Both the position numbers and the translations under genes were made by a program. DNA of 64,000 nucleotides from Zerene cesonia (Eukaryota > Arthropoda > Insecta > Lepidoptera > Pieridae), in NCBI RefSeq assembly GCF_012273895.1, contig NC_052122.1, positions 992,001-1,056,000 on the forward strand, given 5' to 3'. The notes under the pieces are model-generated. The model was not told the DNA's origin, did no database searches, and worked only from the letters and a program-made list of their open reading frames with translations. This document shows, piece after piece, positions 1 to 11,010 of the stretch (position 1 is the stretch's first letter; each line of letters begins with the position of its first letter).

Positions 1-400
1 TATTAATAATAATAATGAATACACTTTAGCTTACGTATCTTTAAAACTTAAAGGCTTTTTATAAGACCGAATTTATGAGATATATAATATATTAAATTAT
101 TTGCCTCTCAGAGGAATAGGCGTGAGAGGTATAAAAGTACTGCCAACATATACATATCTAACAGGAACAAAGTTTACGATACAGAGTTACTAGACTAGCA
201 TAAAACAATAAGAGCTCTGTAATACATACTTGTAGATAGCTCCACCTATATTAAAAATATTCAGGATGTGCGGATGTACTCTCAAATGTTTGGTAGTTAC
301 AGATAAATTTAAGAATAGTAAGAGATGACGCTTATGTAAAAACAGTTCATCAATATATAAGTTAATAACGTTTTTTATCCTAAGTGACACACTAAACTAA
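1..400 (-). repeat. Array unit A0 in the left arm of a large inverted duplication
   Basis: Read on the minus strand, this holds a complete type A unit. The GCGTCATCT-like start lies near 322-333, GGTGGAGCT follows, the core lies at about 171-218 (TTATG, 5 bp, CTAGTA, 7 bp, ATCGTAA), and the terminal hairpin is at 104-129 (CCTCTCA paired with TGAGAGG, a perfect 7-bp stem). The unit and about 100 bp of outer flank are repeated in inverted orientation at about 1560-1905, including the end sequence around TGAATACACTTTA. It is the only type A unit on the minus strand. No function is recognised. Confidence 0.85.
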
Positions 401-649
401 ACTAAAATTAATTTTAAATACGTGAATGATTGTTATTAAATTTAAAGGTATTTATTTATTGGTTTATTTTATCTTTTATTTTGATTGAGGGGTTAATATT
501 TATAAATTCGTTTATTTTTACCTAGTGGGGAGATAACGTACTATTAAACGTAAATTCTGTGTTTATGAGATGATACTTACAATACACTAAAAACGTTTTT
601 GTCTACGAATATACATGATTTTTGTATGCAAATAGAAGCTCTTTTAATT

Positions 650-765
650 AACATTTTGCGATCGCGATATCTCAGGAACAATGATTCTTAGAAAATAAGC
701 AGAAAAATCGATTTTAAAGGAAATTCAAAATCTTAAACTTTTATATAGGACAATCTTTTTTTGCA
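650..765 (+). repeat. Conserved spacer block of the left array (ATATCTCAGG)
   Basis: An AT-rich block containing GCGATATCTCAGGAA and then GATTCTTAGAAAAT. Similar blocks occur near 3120-3235, 4315-4440 and, more degenerate, 6865-6940, each between consecutive type A units. They are preceded by TATGCAGATCGA-like sequence, which faintly resembles the core. Function unknown. Confidence 0.6.
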
Positions 766-947
766 TAATTTTGTTCAAACGTTGACCACAAATAAATTTT
801 AAGCAAACAAATAAGGTCGATTGGGATGCTTTAACTTTGAGGACTCTAATGAAGACCTTAGCTGTTTATTTGGCTAGGCTATAACTGCCTTTAATTATAT
901 TTATTTGAAATAGTCTAATTATTTTATATAATGTGTAGATATTTTAC

Positions 948-1125
948 AAAAGCGTCATCTTCTATTCCTTTCATAACTTAATTGTAACTCACAGTAAATA
1001 AAGGCATAGTTGGTACACACGTCCTTGGTAGTTATCCTGCTCAGAGCCTAGGTGGAGTTATCTATTGATGAACTCTTGTTGGGTTATGCGATTCTAGTAA
1101 TTCAGTATCGTAAATTTCGTTTCCG
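948..1125 (+). repeat. Array unit A1 (position a)
   Basis: AAAGCGTCATCT at about 949-960, GGTGGAGTT at 1051-1059 and the core at 1073-1118 are all present. The 3' hairpin seen in other type A units is not recognisable here. The unit aligns with A5 (4660) including its upstream spacer. Confidence 0.8.
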
Positions 1126-1565
1126 TTAGAAATATAGGTCCAAGGCATTACGCGATTTTATACTTTAGGTACAAGTCAGTGTCCTCCTTTGGTCCCATTA
1201 CCTTGATAAGTAAAATATTAAGTAAAGTATTAACCAACAGCCTAGATTGTCCTTCTTTTATAACCACATAAGCTTTTTCGTGAAGATGCTAATCTGATCA
1301 TAAACCGTGTATGTATATTAAGTGTTTAGAAAATTGCTTTAGAAATTTATACTTTTTGTTCTGAATAAATAATTGCTAGGTAGACTAAACACTTGCGAGA
1401 AGTATTAACGAACGCTCAACCATTTGTATATTAATTAACTGTGAATATAATATACAAGAAAGATTAGGCCTCAATGAATTTTTTTTGTTTAGTCCGCCAC
1501 TAAGGTAAAAAAACGTTATAAACTATATAATCTTATAACGTATATATTGATGTACTATTTTTGCA

Positions 1566-1905
1566 TAAGCGTCATCTTTATTATTCTTAAATTTAACTGT
1601 AACTACCAGACAGTTGAGAGGACATCCGCACATCCTGAATATTCTGTTTGTAATATAGGTGGAGCTATCTACAAGTATGTATTATAGAACTCTTATTATT
1701 TATGCGAGTCTAGTAACTCTGTATCGTAAATTTTGCTCCTGTGAGATATGTATATGTTTGCAGTAGTTTAATACCTCTCACGCTTATTCCTCTGAGAGGC
1801 AAATGACTCTTTAGCGTATATTTATCTTATAAATTCCACAATGAGTTTTTAAAGGCTTTCGGTCTATACATAAGTTAAAGTGTATTCATCATTATTATTA
1901 ATAAA
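1566..1905 (+). repeat. Array unit A2 (position b), right arm of the inverted duplication
   Basis: Complete type A unit: start 1567, GGTGGAGCT 1658, core 1687-1737, hairpin 1774-1799 (CCTCTCA/TGAGAGG). From about 1800 to 1903 the flank matches the reverse complement of the first 100 bases of the window, so this copy and A0 form an inverted repeat with about 1.2 kb between the arms. Confidence 0.85.
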
Positions 1906-2450
1906 AAAAAAATTAAATTATGAAATAAATTGAAAATCTCTGGACCTAACAAACATAATTATTGCATTTAAAGCATTGAAATGCTTTTGAAAGAAAACTC
2001 AAACACGATTTTTGGAACGAAGTTCCTTATGGCGCGTTGTGAAAGGGGGCTAGACGGAAAAAATTCTTACGGAAAGTTGTCACGACACTTTTTGCTACAG
2101 TAAGCTATTGTAAGCTGTGCGGCGTCGCATGTTTCTCTGTCTGTCTCTCTCTCTCTTATAGAAAGCAAGCCAGATATTTTCATTTCTATTTCGCATCGAA
2201 CAGAGCCTACTGATTAAGTTTATATAATATTATATTTGTTATTAATTAAAAAAATATTATTGTAACTTAAAAAATAATAATGTTTTATTACAATTCCTTC
2301 ACTAATTAATCGAAAAGAACTTCGTTCCATCCGGGTGTCCCTTGACACCCCTCAAGTTTTTTTTTTTCAAAAGTGGCGATGAGTATGGCAATGAGTAATG
2401 ACTTTTGCCATAGTCAAGAAAGGTGTACTTTAAAGCAAATTGGTCAAGTG
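1906..2450. other. Unassigned interval
   Basis: No gene is visible. A CT-rich stretch (about 2130-2158) and a sequence ACTTCGTTCCATCCGGGTGTCCC suggest a dispersed repeat remnant: a shorter related piece, GGAACGAAGTTCC, lies near 2017. The class is not identifiable. Confidence 0.4.
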
Positions 2451-2679
2451 CGAGTCGGACTCGTGACACTAGGGATCTTATACTTTAAAGCACCGTTATA
2501 GTATAGAGTTCTCGACTCCATAACTTTATCATAGTTTTATAGAACAGTTTTGTTCTGAAATGTATTTATGAATAACGTTTTTTCTTAATCGTACCATAGC
2601 GAGCTTTCACATCTGTTATAACTTTTTATGAATTATTTTAATGAATAATTTACATATTGATGTAGGTATTGTTTTTGTA

Positions 2680-2918
2680 AAAGCGTCATCTCTCATTATT
2701 CTCATGATTTAACTGTAACTAACACACAGTTGGAGTACATCAGTACTACCTGAATATTTTGTTTACAATATAGGTGGAGCTGTATGTAAATATATATAAG
2801 AGAACTCTTGTTCGGCTATGCGAGTCTAGTAATTCTGTATCGTAAATTTTGCTCGCGTTAAATCTGTAGATGTTCGTAGTGATTTTATGCCTCTCACATC
2901 TACTCCTCTGTGAGGCAA
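2680..2918 (+). repeat. Array unit A3 (position c)
   Basis: Start 2681, GGTGGAGCT 2773, core 2803-2850, hairpin 2889-2916 (GCCTC..GAGGC). It aligns with A7 (6501) together with the downstream spacer carrying AGACATCAAGATTGGATAATAC. Confidence 0.85.
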
Positions 2919-3284
2919 ATGAATCTATAGCGTATATTTATTTTTTCAATTCCATGTTTTTAATACACGAATAATAATATAAAGAAATAACAGACTTAGA
3001 CATCAAGATTGGATAATACCCACGTAACAATAATTGTTATTATGATATAGAACTTATATCCCATCCCAAATAGATTTTTTTTTTCCTAAGAATTACCATG
3101 AATCTTTGGTCTCTCGTATGCAGATCGAGTAAATTTTTATTTAGAATTTTGATATCTCAGGAAAGGCGATTCTTCAACAAATATGTAGAAATACAAATTT
3201 TATAAGAAAATTTAAATTCTTCAAATCAAATTCACAAGAATTCTTATTTGGGGTAAATTTTGTCACATAATTTACCGTTAGAAA

Positions 3285-3475
3285 AAAAGACTTTTTAACG
3301 GATTTCGAGATTAAGATATTGACTGAGTCAGTCTCCCCGTGACCACGCTAAAGTGTTCGAAACGTCGGGTTAATAATAATATAATGGATAAATCGCGTTT
3401 AAAATCCGTTACAAAGTCTAATTTCTAAATGTATGATACTCGCGTAAAATCAAACACAAGAAAATACTATAATTT
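3285..3475 (-). repeat. Dispersed repeat with GTGACCACGCT...GTTCGAAACG, unclassified
   Basis: Contains CAGTCTCCCCGTGACCACG, AAGTGTTCGAAACGTCGGG and a tail TTTCTAAATGTATGATACTCGCG. The same modules occur inverted near 5305-5440, and the tail alone is a short insertion at 30345-30396. The pattern fits the 3' end of a retroelement common in Lepidoptera, but the family is not certain. Confidence 0.6.
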
Positions 3476-3828
3476 ACCGTTTTATAAAAAATTCCGATAA
3501 AGTTGTCAAATTCACATGGGATTAATGGGAGATTTTGACATTTGATTTCAAAGTTGGAGTTATCAGTTGTTCCAGATCTTCAAATTTATACTCTCAGCAA
3601 AAATGCTCACCTCACAGGCATAGCCTTATATAACATCTATACTATATATAGTACGAGTACGTACGTACGAGCCCGAGCTTACGCATAATATGAACGTTTT
3701 ATTTAACTTTTCTTTTTCAGTCTGCAACTAAGCTTATAGATCTAGTATTTAGTTTTCTTGCAATAAATAATGCACTAATTTGTATTGATTTTCATTCGGT
3801 ATTTTATTCCTTTTACTTTATATAATTA

Positions 3829-4080
3829 AAAACGTCATCTTTTTATTATTTTCGAAGTATAACTAATTTACGGGCAGACGGGAAATACTTAGTCCTCAAT
3901 AATATTCCATTTGTGATCTAGGTGGAGCTTTTTACAGCTTTTTATTGAAGTACTCTTAATAGGTTATGCGATTCTAGTAATTGCGTGTCGTAAATTTTGC
4001 TTCAGCTATAATATCTATCTGGTTTCAAACTATTTTTATTATCCGCAACAGAGAACTTTGCCTATGTGAGGCAAAGTTCT
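3829..4080 (+). repeat. Array unit A4 (position d)
   Basis: Start 3831, GGTGGAGCT 3921, core 3953-4000. The terminal hairpin is longer than in other units: AGAACTTTGCCT paired with AGGCAAAGTTCT (4052-4080), a perfect 12-bp stem with a 5-nt loop. A8 keeps a near-identical palindrome, so the lengthened stem belongs to position d. Confidence 0.85.
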
Positions 4081-4659
4081 AACTAATAAGTATAACCTAT
4101 ATTATGTTACGGGTATAGGCAAGTAAGTTATTAATAGCGGGTAAAATTAATTTTAAATTCGTGAATGATTCCTATAAAGTTTAAAGAATGCAATCCATTC
4201 AAGGGGTAGACATTTTGAATTTGAAAGTAGATAAATTGTACTATTAGTTAATAATAGACATAAGATTTTATAATACACGCGCAACAAACGTTGTGTATAT
4301 ATATCTCTTTGTATGATCTATGCAGATCGAAGCTCCCTTAATTGAAATTTCGCGATTGTGATATCTCAGGAATGGTTATTATTAGAAAATAAATAACCGA
4401 GAGAAAGAGAACGATTATGTAGAAAATTAAAGATGTAAGTATTTTATGCGGTGTAAGTTTTCAAATGTTGTACACGAACAACTTTTAAAAGCAAACATGT
4501 AATATTGATTGATGATGCCACTTTATTTCTAATGGTGACCTGTATATTTGGCCAGGTTATAAGTGCCTTTTATTATATTCATTTGAAATAGTGTTATTAT
4601 TTATACGTATAGATATAGTGTATATAGGTTAGATATAGTGTATAGGCGATGTTTTACAA

Positions 4660-4881
4660 AAGCGTCATCTTCTATTCCTATCATAACTTATTTGTAACAT
4701 ACAGTCAATCGAAGCATAGTTGGACACATCCTTGGTAAATGTCCTCTTCAGAGTCTAGGTGGAGCTATCTATTGTAAAGCTCTTGTTCGGTTATGCGATT
4801 CTGGTAATTCTTTATCGTAAATTTATGTATATTATGTTCGCAGTAATTTTATGCCTCTCACGCCTTTTCCTCTGTGAGGCA
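4660..4881 (+). repeat. Array unit A5 (position a, second period)
   Basis: Start 4661, GGTGGAGCT 4758, core 4779-4822 with CTGGTA in place of CTAGTA, hairpin 4853-4880 (GCCTC..GAGGC). It is a diverged duplicate of A1 but retains the hairpin. Confidence 0.85.
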
Positions 4882-4996
4882 AGTTAGTACAGCGTATATT
4901 TATCTTTATAATACCAGATCATTTAGAAATTAAAGACTTTTTATCGGATTTTAAATGCGATTTATTGATTGTATTATTAATTAAAATTATTTGTAT

Positions 4997-5295
4997 GTGG
5001 TAGTCGAGCACGCTTCGGCACGAATTGGGTCAGCTCGCACCGGGGAAATACCCCCACAGAAAACCGGCGTGAAATAATTAATAGCTTCGTATGGGGAGTG
5101 GGGGAGCCGGAGGCCTATATCCTATTCCTTACCCTTCCCAAGTCCTTTCCTTTATTTCTCTCGACAATCTTTTCTTCCCTTCCCAAATTCAAGTCAGCAA
5201 TCCATTTGTCCTCTATCCCTCTCCAAACGTTCATGGGCGATGGTAACGCTTACCATCAGGCGACCCACTAGCTCCATTGCTGACTATGACATTAA
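4997..5295 (+). mobile_element. SINE-like lepidopteran retroposon, copy 1
   Basis: Less AT-rich segment with GAATTGGGTCAGCTCGCACC near 5022, GGGGAGCCGGAGGCCTAT near 5100 and a 3' part GCTTACCATCAGGCGACCC (5248-5266) ending in an A-rich tail. A second copy with the same module order lies at 28698-29005. The composition and the CCATCAGG..ACC end are typical of lepidopteran SINEs. No tRNA-like A and B boxes were clearly recognised, so the head type is open. The frame at 5240-5446 is incidental. Confidence 0.75.
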
Positions 5296-5304
5296 AAAAA
5301 ACCC

Positions 5305-5445
5305 AACGTTTCGAACACTTTACAGCGAGCGTGGTCACGGGGAGACAGTCAGTCTCCCCGTCGTCGTTAAAAAGTCTTTAATTTCTAAATGTATCAATCA
5401 TACTTGCGTAAAATCAAACACAAGAGAATACTATAATACGAGATA
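5305..5445 (+). repeat. Dispersed repeat with CGTTTCGAACAC...GTGGTCACGGGG, unclassified
   Basis: The same modules as at 3285-3475 in the opposite orientation, ending in the shared tail TTTCTAAATGTAT. It directly abuts the A-rich tail of the SINE at 4997-5295. Confidence 0.6.
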
Positions 5446-5572
5446 AGTTTTGGTGAAGACTTCATTTTCCGGCTCCAAGTTGAATTATTATGCTCTTTTG
5501 TATTTAGATTTCTACTTATATTTTTTTAATACTACATTAATTTTACTTATTAATGTACTTATTGTTTTTGTA

Positions 5573-5817
5573 TAAGCGTCACCTGTCCTTTATTCCCATA
5601 ATTGAACTGAAGTCTGAAACTAGCAGACAGTTTGAGTACATCAGCACATACTGAATATTCTGTTTGTAATATAGGTGGAGCTATCTACAAGTATGTATTA
5701 TCGAACTCTTGTTGTGTTATGCGAGTCTAGTACTTCAGTATCGTAAATTTTGCTTCTGTTGGATACTTGCATGTTCGCAATAGTTAATACCTTCCACTCC
5801 TTTACTCTGTGAGGCAA
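5573..5817 (+). repeat. Array unit A6 (position b, second period)
   Basis: Start 5574, GGTGGAGCT 5674, core 5704-5752. The terminal hairpin arms at 5789-5816 are degenerate on the left side (ACCTTCCAC instead of ACCTCTCAC). Confidence 0.85.
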
Positions 5818-5957
5818 ATCACTGTATAGCGTATCTTTTAAATTCCAAATTATTTTTGATAGAGTAAGAGCTTATTCTTCTGGCTACAACTGGATTAAAG
5901 GTGGTTTTAAAACGTCGTTAATATAGTTAATAAAGTGTTTTTTATAATTTATTTGCA

Positions 5958-6170
5958 ACTAGTTGTTGCCCGCAGCTTCGTTCCGTTCATGGTACAAACT
6001 TTCATTCTCTTTATCCTTTTGGGGGTAGAATTTATCAAAATCCCTTCTAAGTGGATGCCTACGTCATAACATCAACCTGCATGTGAAACTTCAGCCCGAT
6101 CCGTCAAGTGGTTTGGGCTGTGCGTTTATAAAGTCACTATCTCAGTCAGTCAGTCCGTCAGTCAGTGTAC
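5958..6170 (+). repeat. Lepidopteran interspersed repeat (CCCGCAGCTTCGTT...)
   Basis: Begins ACTAGTTGTTGCCCGCAGC, continues with a GGGGGTAGAATTTATCAAAATCCC motif split over its middle, and ends with TTTGGGCTGTGCG and tandem CAGT units (6143-6166). This is a familiar short repeat form in Lepidoptera. I do not assign a class. Confidence 0.65.
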
Positions 6171-6216
6171 TTTTGGGCTCTGTTACGTAATTTTGCGTAG
6201 AACTGTATTATGCTTA

Positions 6217-6400
6217 TACTAGCTGCACCCGGCAAACGCTGTTCTGCCTTACTCTTATCATTTAGGGGTATGAAAAATAGATGTTGGCCGATTCTCATAG
6301 ATACCGGATAAGAACAAAAAATTTCATCAAAATCGGTCAAGCCGTTTCGGAGGAGTATGCCAACGAAAACTGTGACACGAGAATTTTATATATTAGATCT
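6217..6400 (+). repeat. Lepidopteran interspersed repeat (ACTAGCTGCACCCGGC...), copy 1
   Basis: Starts ACTAGCTGCACCCGGCAAAC and ends GAATTTTATATATTAGAT, with AATCGGTCAAGCCGTTTCGG inside. A near-identical copy lies at 11421-11603. Frames inside it are short and not coding. It may be a Helitron-like or LINE-end derived repeat. Confidence 0.75.
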
Positions 6401-6500
6401 AAGCTTAACATAATTTAATTCAAATCCCCCAGTTGTTGTGGCGGGCACCAGATAGTCATGAATAAAATGTTAGTTTACATATTGATGTACTGTTTTTGTA

Positions 6501-6737
6501 TAAGCGTCATCTCTAATTATTCTCATAACTTAACTGTAACATACACCCAGATATACACAGTACAATCTTAATATTTTGTTTATAATGTAGGTGGAGCTTT
6601 ATGTATGTGTATGTATAAGAGAACTCTTGTTCGATTATGCGAGTCTAGTAATTCTGTATCGTAATTTTTTCTCGCGTGATATATGTAGATGTTCGCAGTG
6701 ATTTTATACCTCTCACATCTATTCCTCTGTGAGGCAA
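6501..6737 (+). repeat. Array unit A7 (position c, second period)
   Basis: Start 6502, GGTGGAGCT 6590, core 6622-6670, hairpin 6708-6735. The following spacer repeats that of A3. Confidence 0.85.
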
Positions 6738-7590
6738 ATTAAGCTATAGCGCATATTTATTCTTTAAACTCCATGTTCTAAATAACAGACTCAGACATCA
6801 AGATTGGATAATACACACACGTAGCAGTCATTATTTTTATTTTAATATCCCATTAAAATTGATTTTTTTTTGAATTGCGATATAAAGTAAAGTAATTCTT
6901 CACAAATATGTAGAAATACCAATTTTGTAGAAAATTCAGAATAGAGAAATTTTTATTTGAGGTAAGTTTTTTCACATAATTTACCGTTTTCGAAAAATTA
7001 CCTTAAAGTTCACAAATTGACGTGGGATTGATGGGGTATTTTGATACTCTATTTCCAACTACCTGGTACTCGTGACTTTGTTCGCGTGAACTTGAACCTG
7101 AACATTGGAGTTCCATATCAAGAGTATTAATTTGAAGATCTGAATCTTCAAATTAATACTCTTAGCAGAAAATGCTTCCACACAGGCATTGGCTTATAAA
7201 ACATCTGTACAATTTAACGAGCCTAAGCTTACGCATAATATGAAGGTTTTTATTTGAACCTATAATGATAAATTTTCACCTACAATTTGTCTTTTTCAGT
7301 CTTCCACTAAGTTTTCTTGTAGTTAATAGTGTAATAATAAGTATTTATCTATATATATCAAAGTAAGTGGTGTTAGTTACAAGAATGATTAATACAATTT
7401 GGCTGAAAATTTGTGCAGAGGTAACTTAGAACCAGGATAGGGACATAGGAAAGTTTTTATCCCGTAAATCCCACAGGAACGGGAACACGAGAAAAAAACC
7501 TCAGGTCTATCTTTCCCCCAACTACGCAAAGCCATGCGGGAGGACACTTAGTTATTAATATATGTCGATTATTTCATTTTTAGATGTTTT

Positions 7591-7834
7591 AAAGCGTCAT
7601 CTTTTAATTATTGTCGAAATTTACCTTACAGATAGCCCGCAAATACCTAGTATGTAATAATATTTCATTTGTGATCTAGGTGGAGCTTTTTAGAGCTTTT
7701 TATTGATGTACTCTTGATGGGTTATGCGGTTCTAGTAATTCCGTGTCGTAAATTTTGTTCAGCTATAATCTATCTGGTATCAAACTAATTTTATTATCAA
7801 CACCAGAGAACTTTGCCTCTGCGAGGCAAAGTTA
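7591..7834 (+). repeat. Array unit A8 (position d, second period)
   Basis: Start 7592, GGTGGAGCT 7679, core 7709-7757. The hairpin at 7809-7833 is AACTTTGCCTC TGC GAGGCAAAGTT, an 11-bp perfect stem. Compared with A4 the loop and one loop-proximal pair differ while the palindrome is kept. Confidence 0.85.
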
Positions 7835-8096
7835 CTCATTAGTTTTACTTATGTTGTTATAAGTAATAACACAGTATAACCCATTTTGTGTATGTAATAA
7901 GATAGGAAAATTATTAAATGGTGGGATAAAAAAAATTAATGAGTGAATGATTCTTATTAAATCTTAAGGTTGCAATCCGTTCAAGGGGAAGATATCTATA
8001 AATTTGTAGGTAGATCTAGTGTACTATTAGTTAGTAAGAGACTACTTACACATTTTTTTTATAAATAAATAAATAAAAACAACATCAAGATTTCTC

Positions 8097-8222
8097 CTAA
8101 CATTACTCCTTTCATACCTTAATTGTAATTCACAATCGACCGACACATAGTTGCATATGTCTTTGGTAAATATCCTGTCTCTTGGGAAACTCCTTTCCGG
8201 TTATAAGATTCTAGTAATTCGC
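8097..8222 (+). repeat. Array unit A9 (position a, third period), truncated
   Basis: Only the middle of the unit remains. Its left part resembles A1/A5, the core reaches CTAGTAATTC at 8210-8219, then the ATCGTAA part and the hairpin are missing and the spacer resumes. This looks like an internal deletion. Confidence 0.7.
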
Positions 8223-8370
8223 ATATTTATTTATTAAATTCCAAATGAGTTTGATAAATACTCTTTCAATGATAATGAGGATGGCCTTTCAACGTTGTAA
8301 TATAAATTTATGTTTCTACTTATATTTTTAATTAAATGTTGATTTACATATTGGTGTACTCTTTTTGTAT

Positions 8371-8598
8371 AGGCGTCATCTCTCATTCTTCACATAATTT
8401 AACTGAAACTAACAGACAGCTTGAGTACATAAGTACACCCTGATTAATCTGTTTGTAATATAGGTGGAGCTACTTATCGGAGAACTCCTGTTCAGCTATG
8501 CGAGTCTAGTACTTGCGTATCGTAAATTTTGCTCGCGTTAGATATGTAGATGTTCGCAGTAACTTTATACCTCTGACGCCTATTCCTCTGTGAGGCAA
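8371..8598 (+). repeat. Array unit A10 (position b or c, third period)
   Basis: Start 8372 (GGCGTCATC), GGTGGAGCT 8463, core 8483-8530, hairpin 8569-8596. Confidence 0.85.
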
Positions 8599-9209
8599 AT
8601 GAATCTTTATCATATTTACATTTTAAATACCAAAATTCCAATTGTGGACATTTAAATAATGGACAATATTTGTTATTATGCGTATGTGTATTAAAAACAT
8701 ATAAAAAAGAGTAAAATGGAAACCATTCTTTTAAATTGAATTGTTATAAATGAAAAAGTCGATATCAACTTCACAGGTATATATTGTCAGTTTACATAAT
8801 ATCAAGTTTCCATTATAAACATTTGACTAAATTTGTACGTAATTGTTGATAGTTGGTGCTTTGTTGTATTGATTTATATTTGATTATTATATATTGTTTC
8901 TAATTGGTATTTTTTGCTTGCTACGTTTCTTTAGTTTTTCCTTCAAAAGCCGATTATTTCTACCTTAGTTTTGTATTGTTTGTTACCTTTAAGTAACAAA
9001 TTACCGTTCATTTACGATGCTTAGCTGATTATGAAGAGTGTACACTAAGTGTATTCATTTCTTATTAACCTCGAAAGGCCTGATTCTACGCACTGGTTTC
9101 TTATTATAAAGCAAGCAGTCATATAGTTCATTTGGTATAGTTTCAGGTGTATTATTATTATTTTTTTATTATTGTTAATGAAACTTTACATAAACTAGAT
9201 TATTTGGAT

Positions 9210-9425
9210 TAGCGTCATCTCTTATAATAACTAAGGTTTACGGACAGTTGGGGCACATCATGATATTTTGGTTGTAATCTAGATGGAGCTAACTTTTTGA
9301 GATCTCTTGTTGGGTTATGCGATGCTAGTAATTCTGTATCGTAAATTTAGCTTCTATATGATAGATATATCTCATAACTCTAGACATACTAGTCTGGAAC
9401 AATCATCAATATCCTCTCTGAGGCA
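9210..9425 (+). repeat. Array unit A11, last type A unit
   Basis: Start 9211, GATGGAGCT at 9282, core 9303-9347, and a short hairpin CCTC TCT GAGG at 9412-9422. After this unit the array character changes to type B. Confidence 0.8.
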
Positions 9426-9946
9426 GGACATACGTATAGGTAAACTTTAAACAATTATTGAGACATATGAATTTTTAAACATAACCGAGTTCGATAATTT
9501 TACTTTTTTCCGCTTATTTGGTTATTAATTTGGGGTTTTCAGGAAATTACAAGGAAGGAAATGAATTAGCATGTACATGTAAAATTCATAACATATAAGA
9601 ACGAATCGTCGCTTGACGTTATGAAAGCATGGGAACTCTTTCAGGAAGTTAAGAATGATTTGGAGACTTTTGTTAATGCTACATCTGGATGAAAGAAAAA
9701 ACACATTTAGCTAAGTCATCTAGGATAATTTCTTATGCCTTCGCACGTATACTTCTTATACTTCATACTTCTTATCAGCGCATCGTGAAGTTCATAAAGT
9801 GTCGTCTCATCTGGTGTTACAGTAGGCAAAGAACCGACTCGTTGTAGTTTCTACTCCTACGATATAATGAAAGCGAATGCTATTCCATGTACATGCGTCA
9901 TAATGTAAATAAATCGATAACAGTTTCACTTATTTTGAAATAGGAT

Positions 9947-10008
9947 GTTCTGCGCAATTGCGAATTTATTGAACGTTTTACGAAAAGGATGCACTAGGAT
10001 TGCATAAA
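9947..10008 (+). repeat. Conserved motif S1 (TGCGCAATTGCGAA)
   Basis: First of four copies of a ~62-bp block. The modules are TTCTGCGCAATTGCGAA, TTTATTGAACC, an AGGATACACTAGG-like part and ATTGCATAAA. The others are at 12953-13012, 14549-14613 and 17077-17143. All lie in the same orientation, interspersed with type B units, in otherwise unalignable AT-rich DNA. No known family is recognised. Confidence 0.75.
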
Positions 10009-10972
10009 CCTCTGGATATATGACAGAAATTAATATAAAAGTTTATATATTTACACGGTTTATATAGTTTGTACAGATACATTCTTACATTTGCTTAATT
10101 TAAAATCACAATAATCTTCAGGTACCTGCTCACAATTATAACTTTTCATTTCATATCATGTCATTTTTCAACAAAAAATCAAAGAATATTTAAATTATAA
10201 TTTATATAACTTAAACGAATATTTAAGTGTACAATATCGGAACAACAAAAATGTAGACGACATTTTGAGCTGCATTCTTCAAAGTTATTTGCGTTCTACT
10301 TTATGCTTTGAATTAGACAGCAATAGACGACAAAAAATTTGTGTCAAACATATTTTTTAAAAGACAGATCAGATTTTATTAACTACACTTAAAGAAATCA
10401 CTTTAAACAAGGCGAACATATTTACTTTTCAACCGGCAAATTTAAACCTAACAGTAAAAAAATACCTCGACCACATTTTGTGTTATAAGACATTTTGAAT
10501 TTGAATTTAAGTAGTCAAGTCTTTCATTTGAAACTCATATTGAGGGAGTTGTGAAAAATGATTTAGGGATAGTGCTCCGGTGGCGGACACCTAAGGTTTT
10601 CAGAAAATAAAACTGAATCTACTTTATATTGTAAATTATTAAAGTCAAAAAATAAGGAAATCGAAATAAATCAACAAATTTATATACATATTTATAAACA
10701 CCTAGTACAGGACGGACTAGCTTCGAACCCTAACACTTTCGATTTCTAATTCGACCGAGTTCCATAGAGAATTGTGTGTCCGGCGCTAGGTGCCTACCAG
10801 CGTTACAGGACAACCCCTTAGTCTATCATTCTGGGGCAACCGCCATTTTTGATCCAATTTTATCAAGCACGGCTAAGAAGCTACAACGTTTGAAACCGCA
10901 AGAGAAAGGATTTCAAATAAATACCGCATCGTAACTGACACATCCCTATAAAAGCTACGAAGCCACAAACTG

Positions 10973-11010
10973 ACACACACACACACACCCACACACCCAC
11001 ACACACATAC
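10973..11010. repeat. (CA)n microsatellite
   Basis: An interrupted run of ACAC units with occasional CCC, ordinary simple repeat. Confidence 0.9.

Larger units (their letters stand above)
104..9425. repeat. Left array: type A units in a four-unit higher-order repeat
   Basis: Twelve type A units lie here. The units starting near 951, 1567, 2681 and 3831 (positions a, b, c, d) recur near 4661, 5574, 6502 and 7592, giving a period of about 3.7 kb. The series starts a third time near 8097, but shortened. Spacers recur with the units: a block beginning AATTAATTTTAAAT..GTGAATGATT appears near 405, 4145 and 7935, and the block around GATATCTCAGGAA appears near 665, 3150 and 4358. Type A lacks the GCATGC box but has an AAGCGTCATCT start, GGTGGAGCT, the core and a CCTC..GAGG hairpin. 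Tandem duplication of a block that already held four units is the simplest explanation. Confidence 0.8.
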
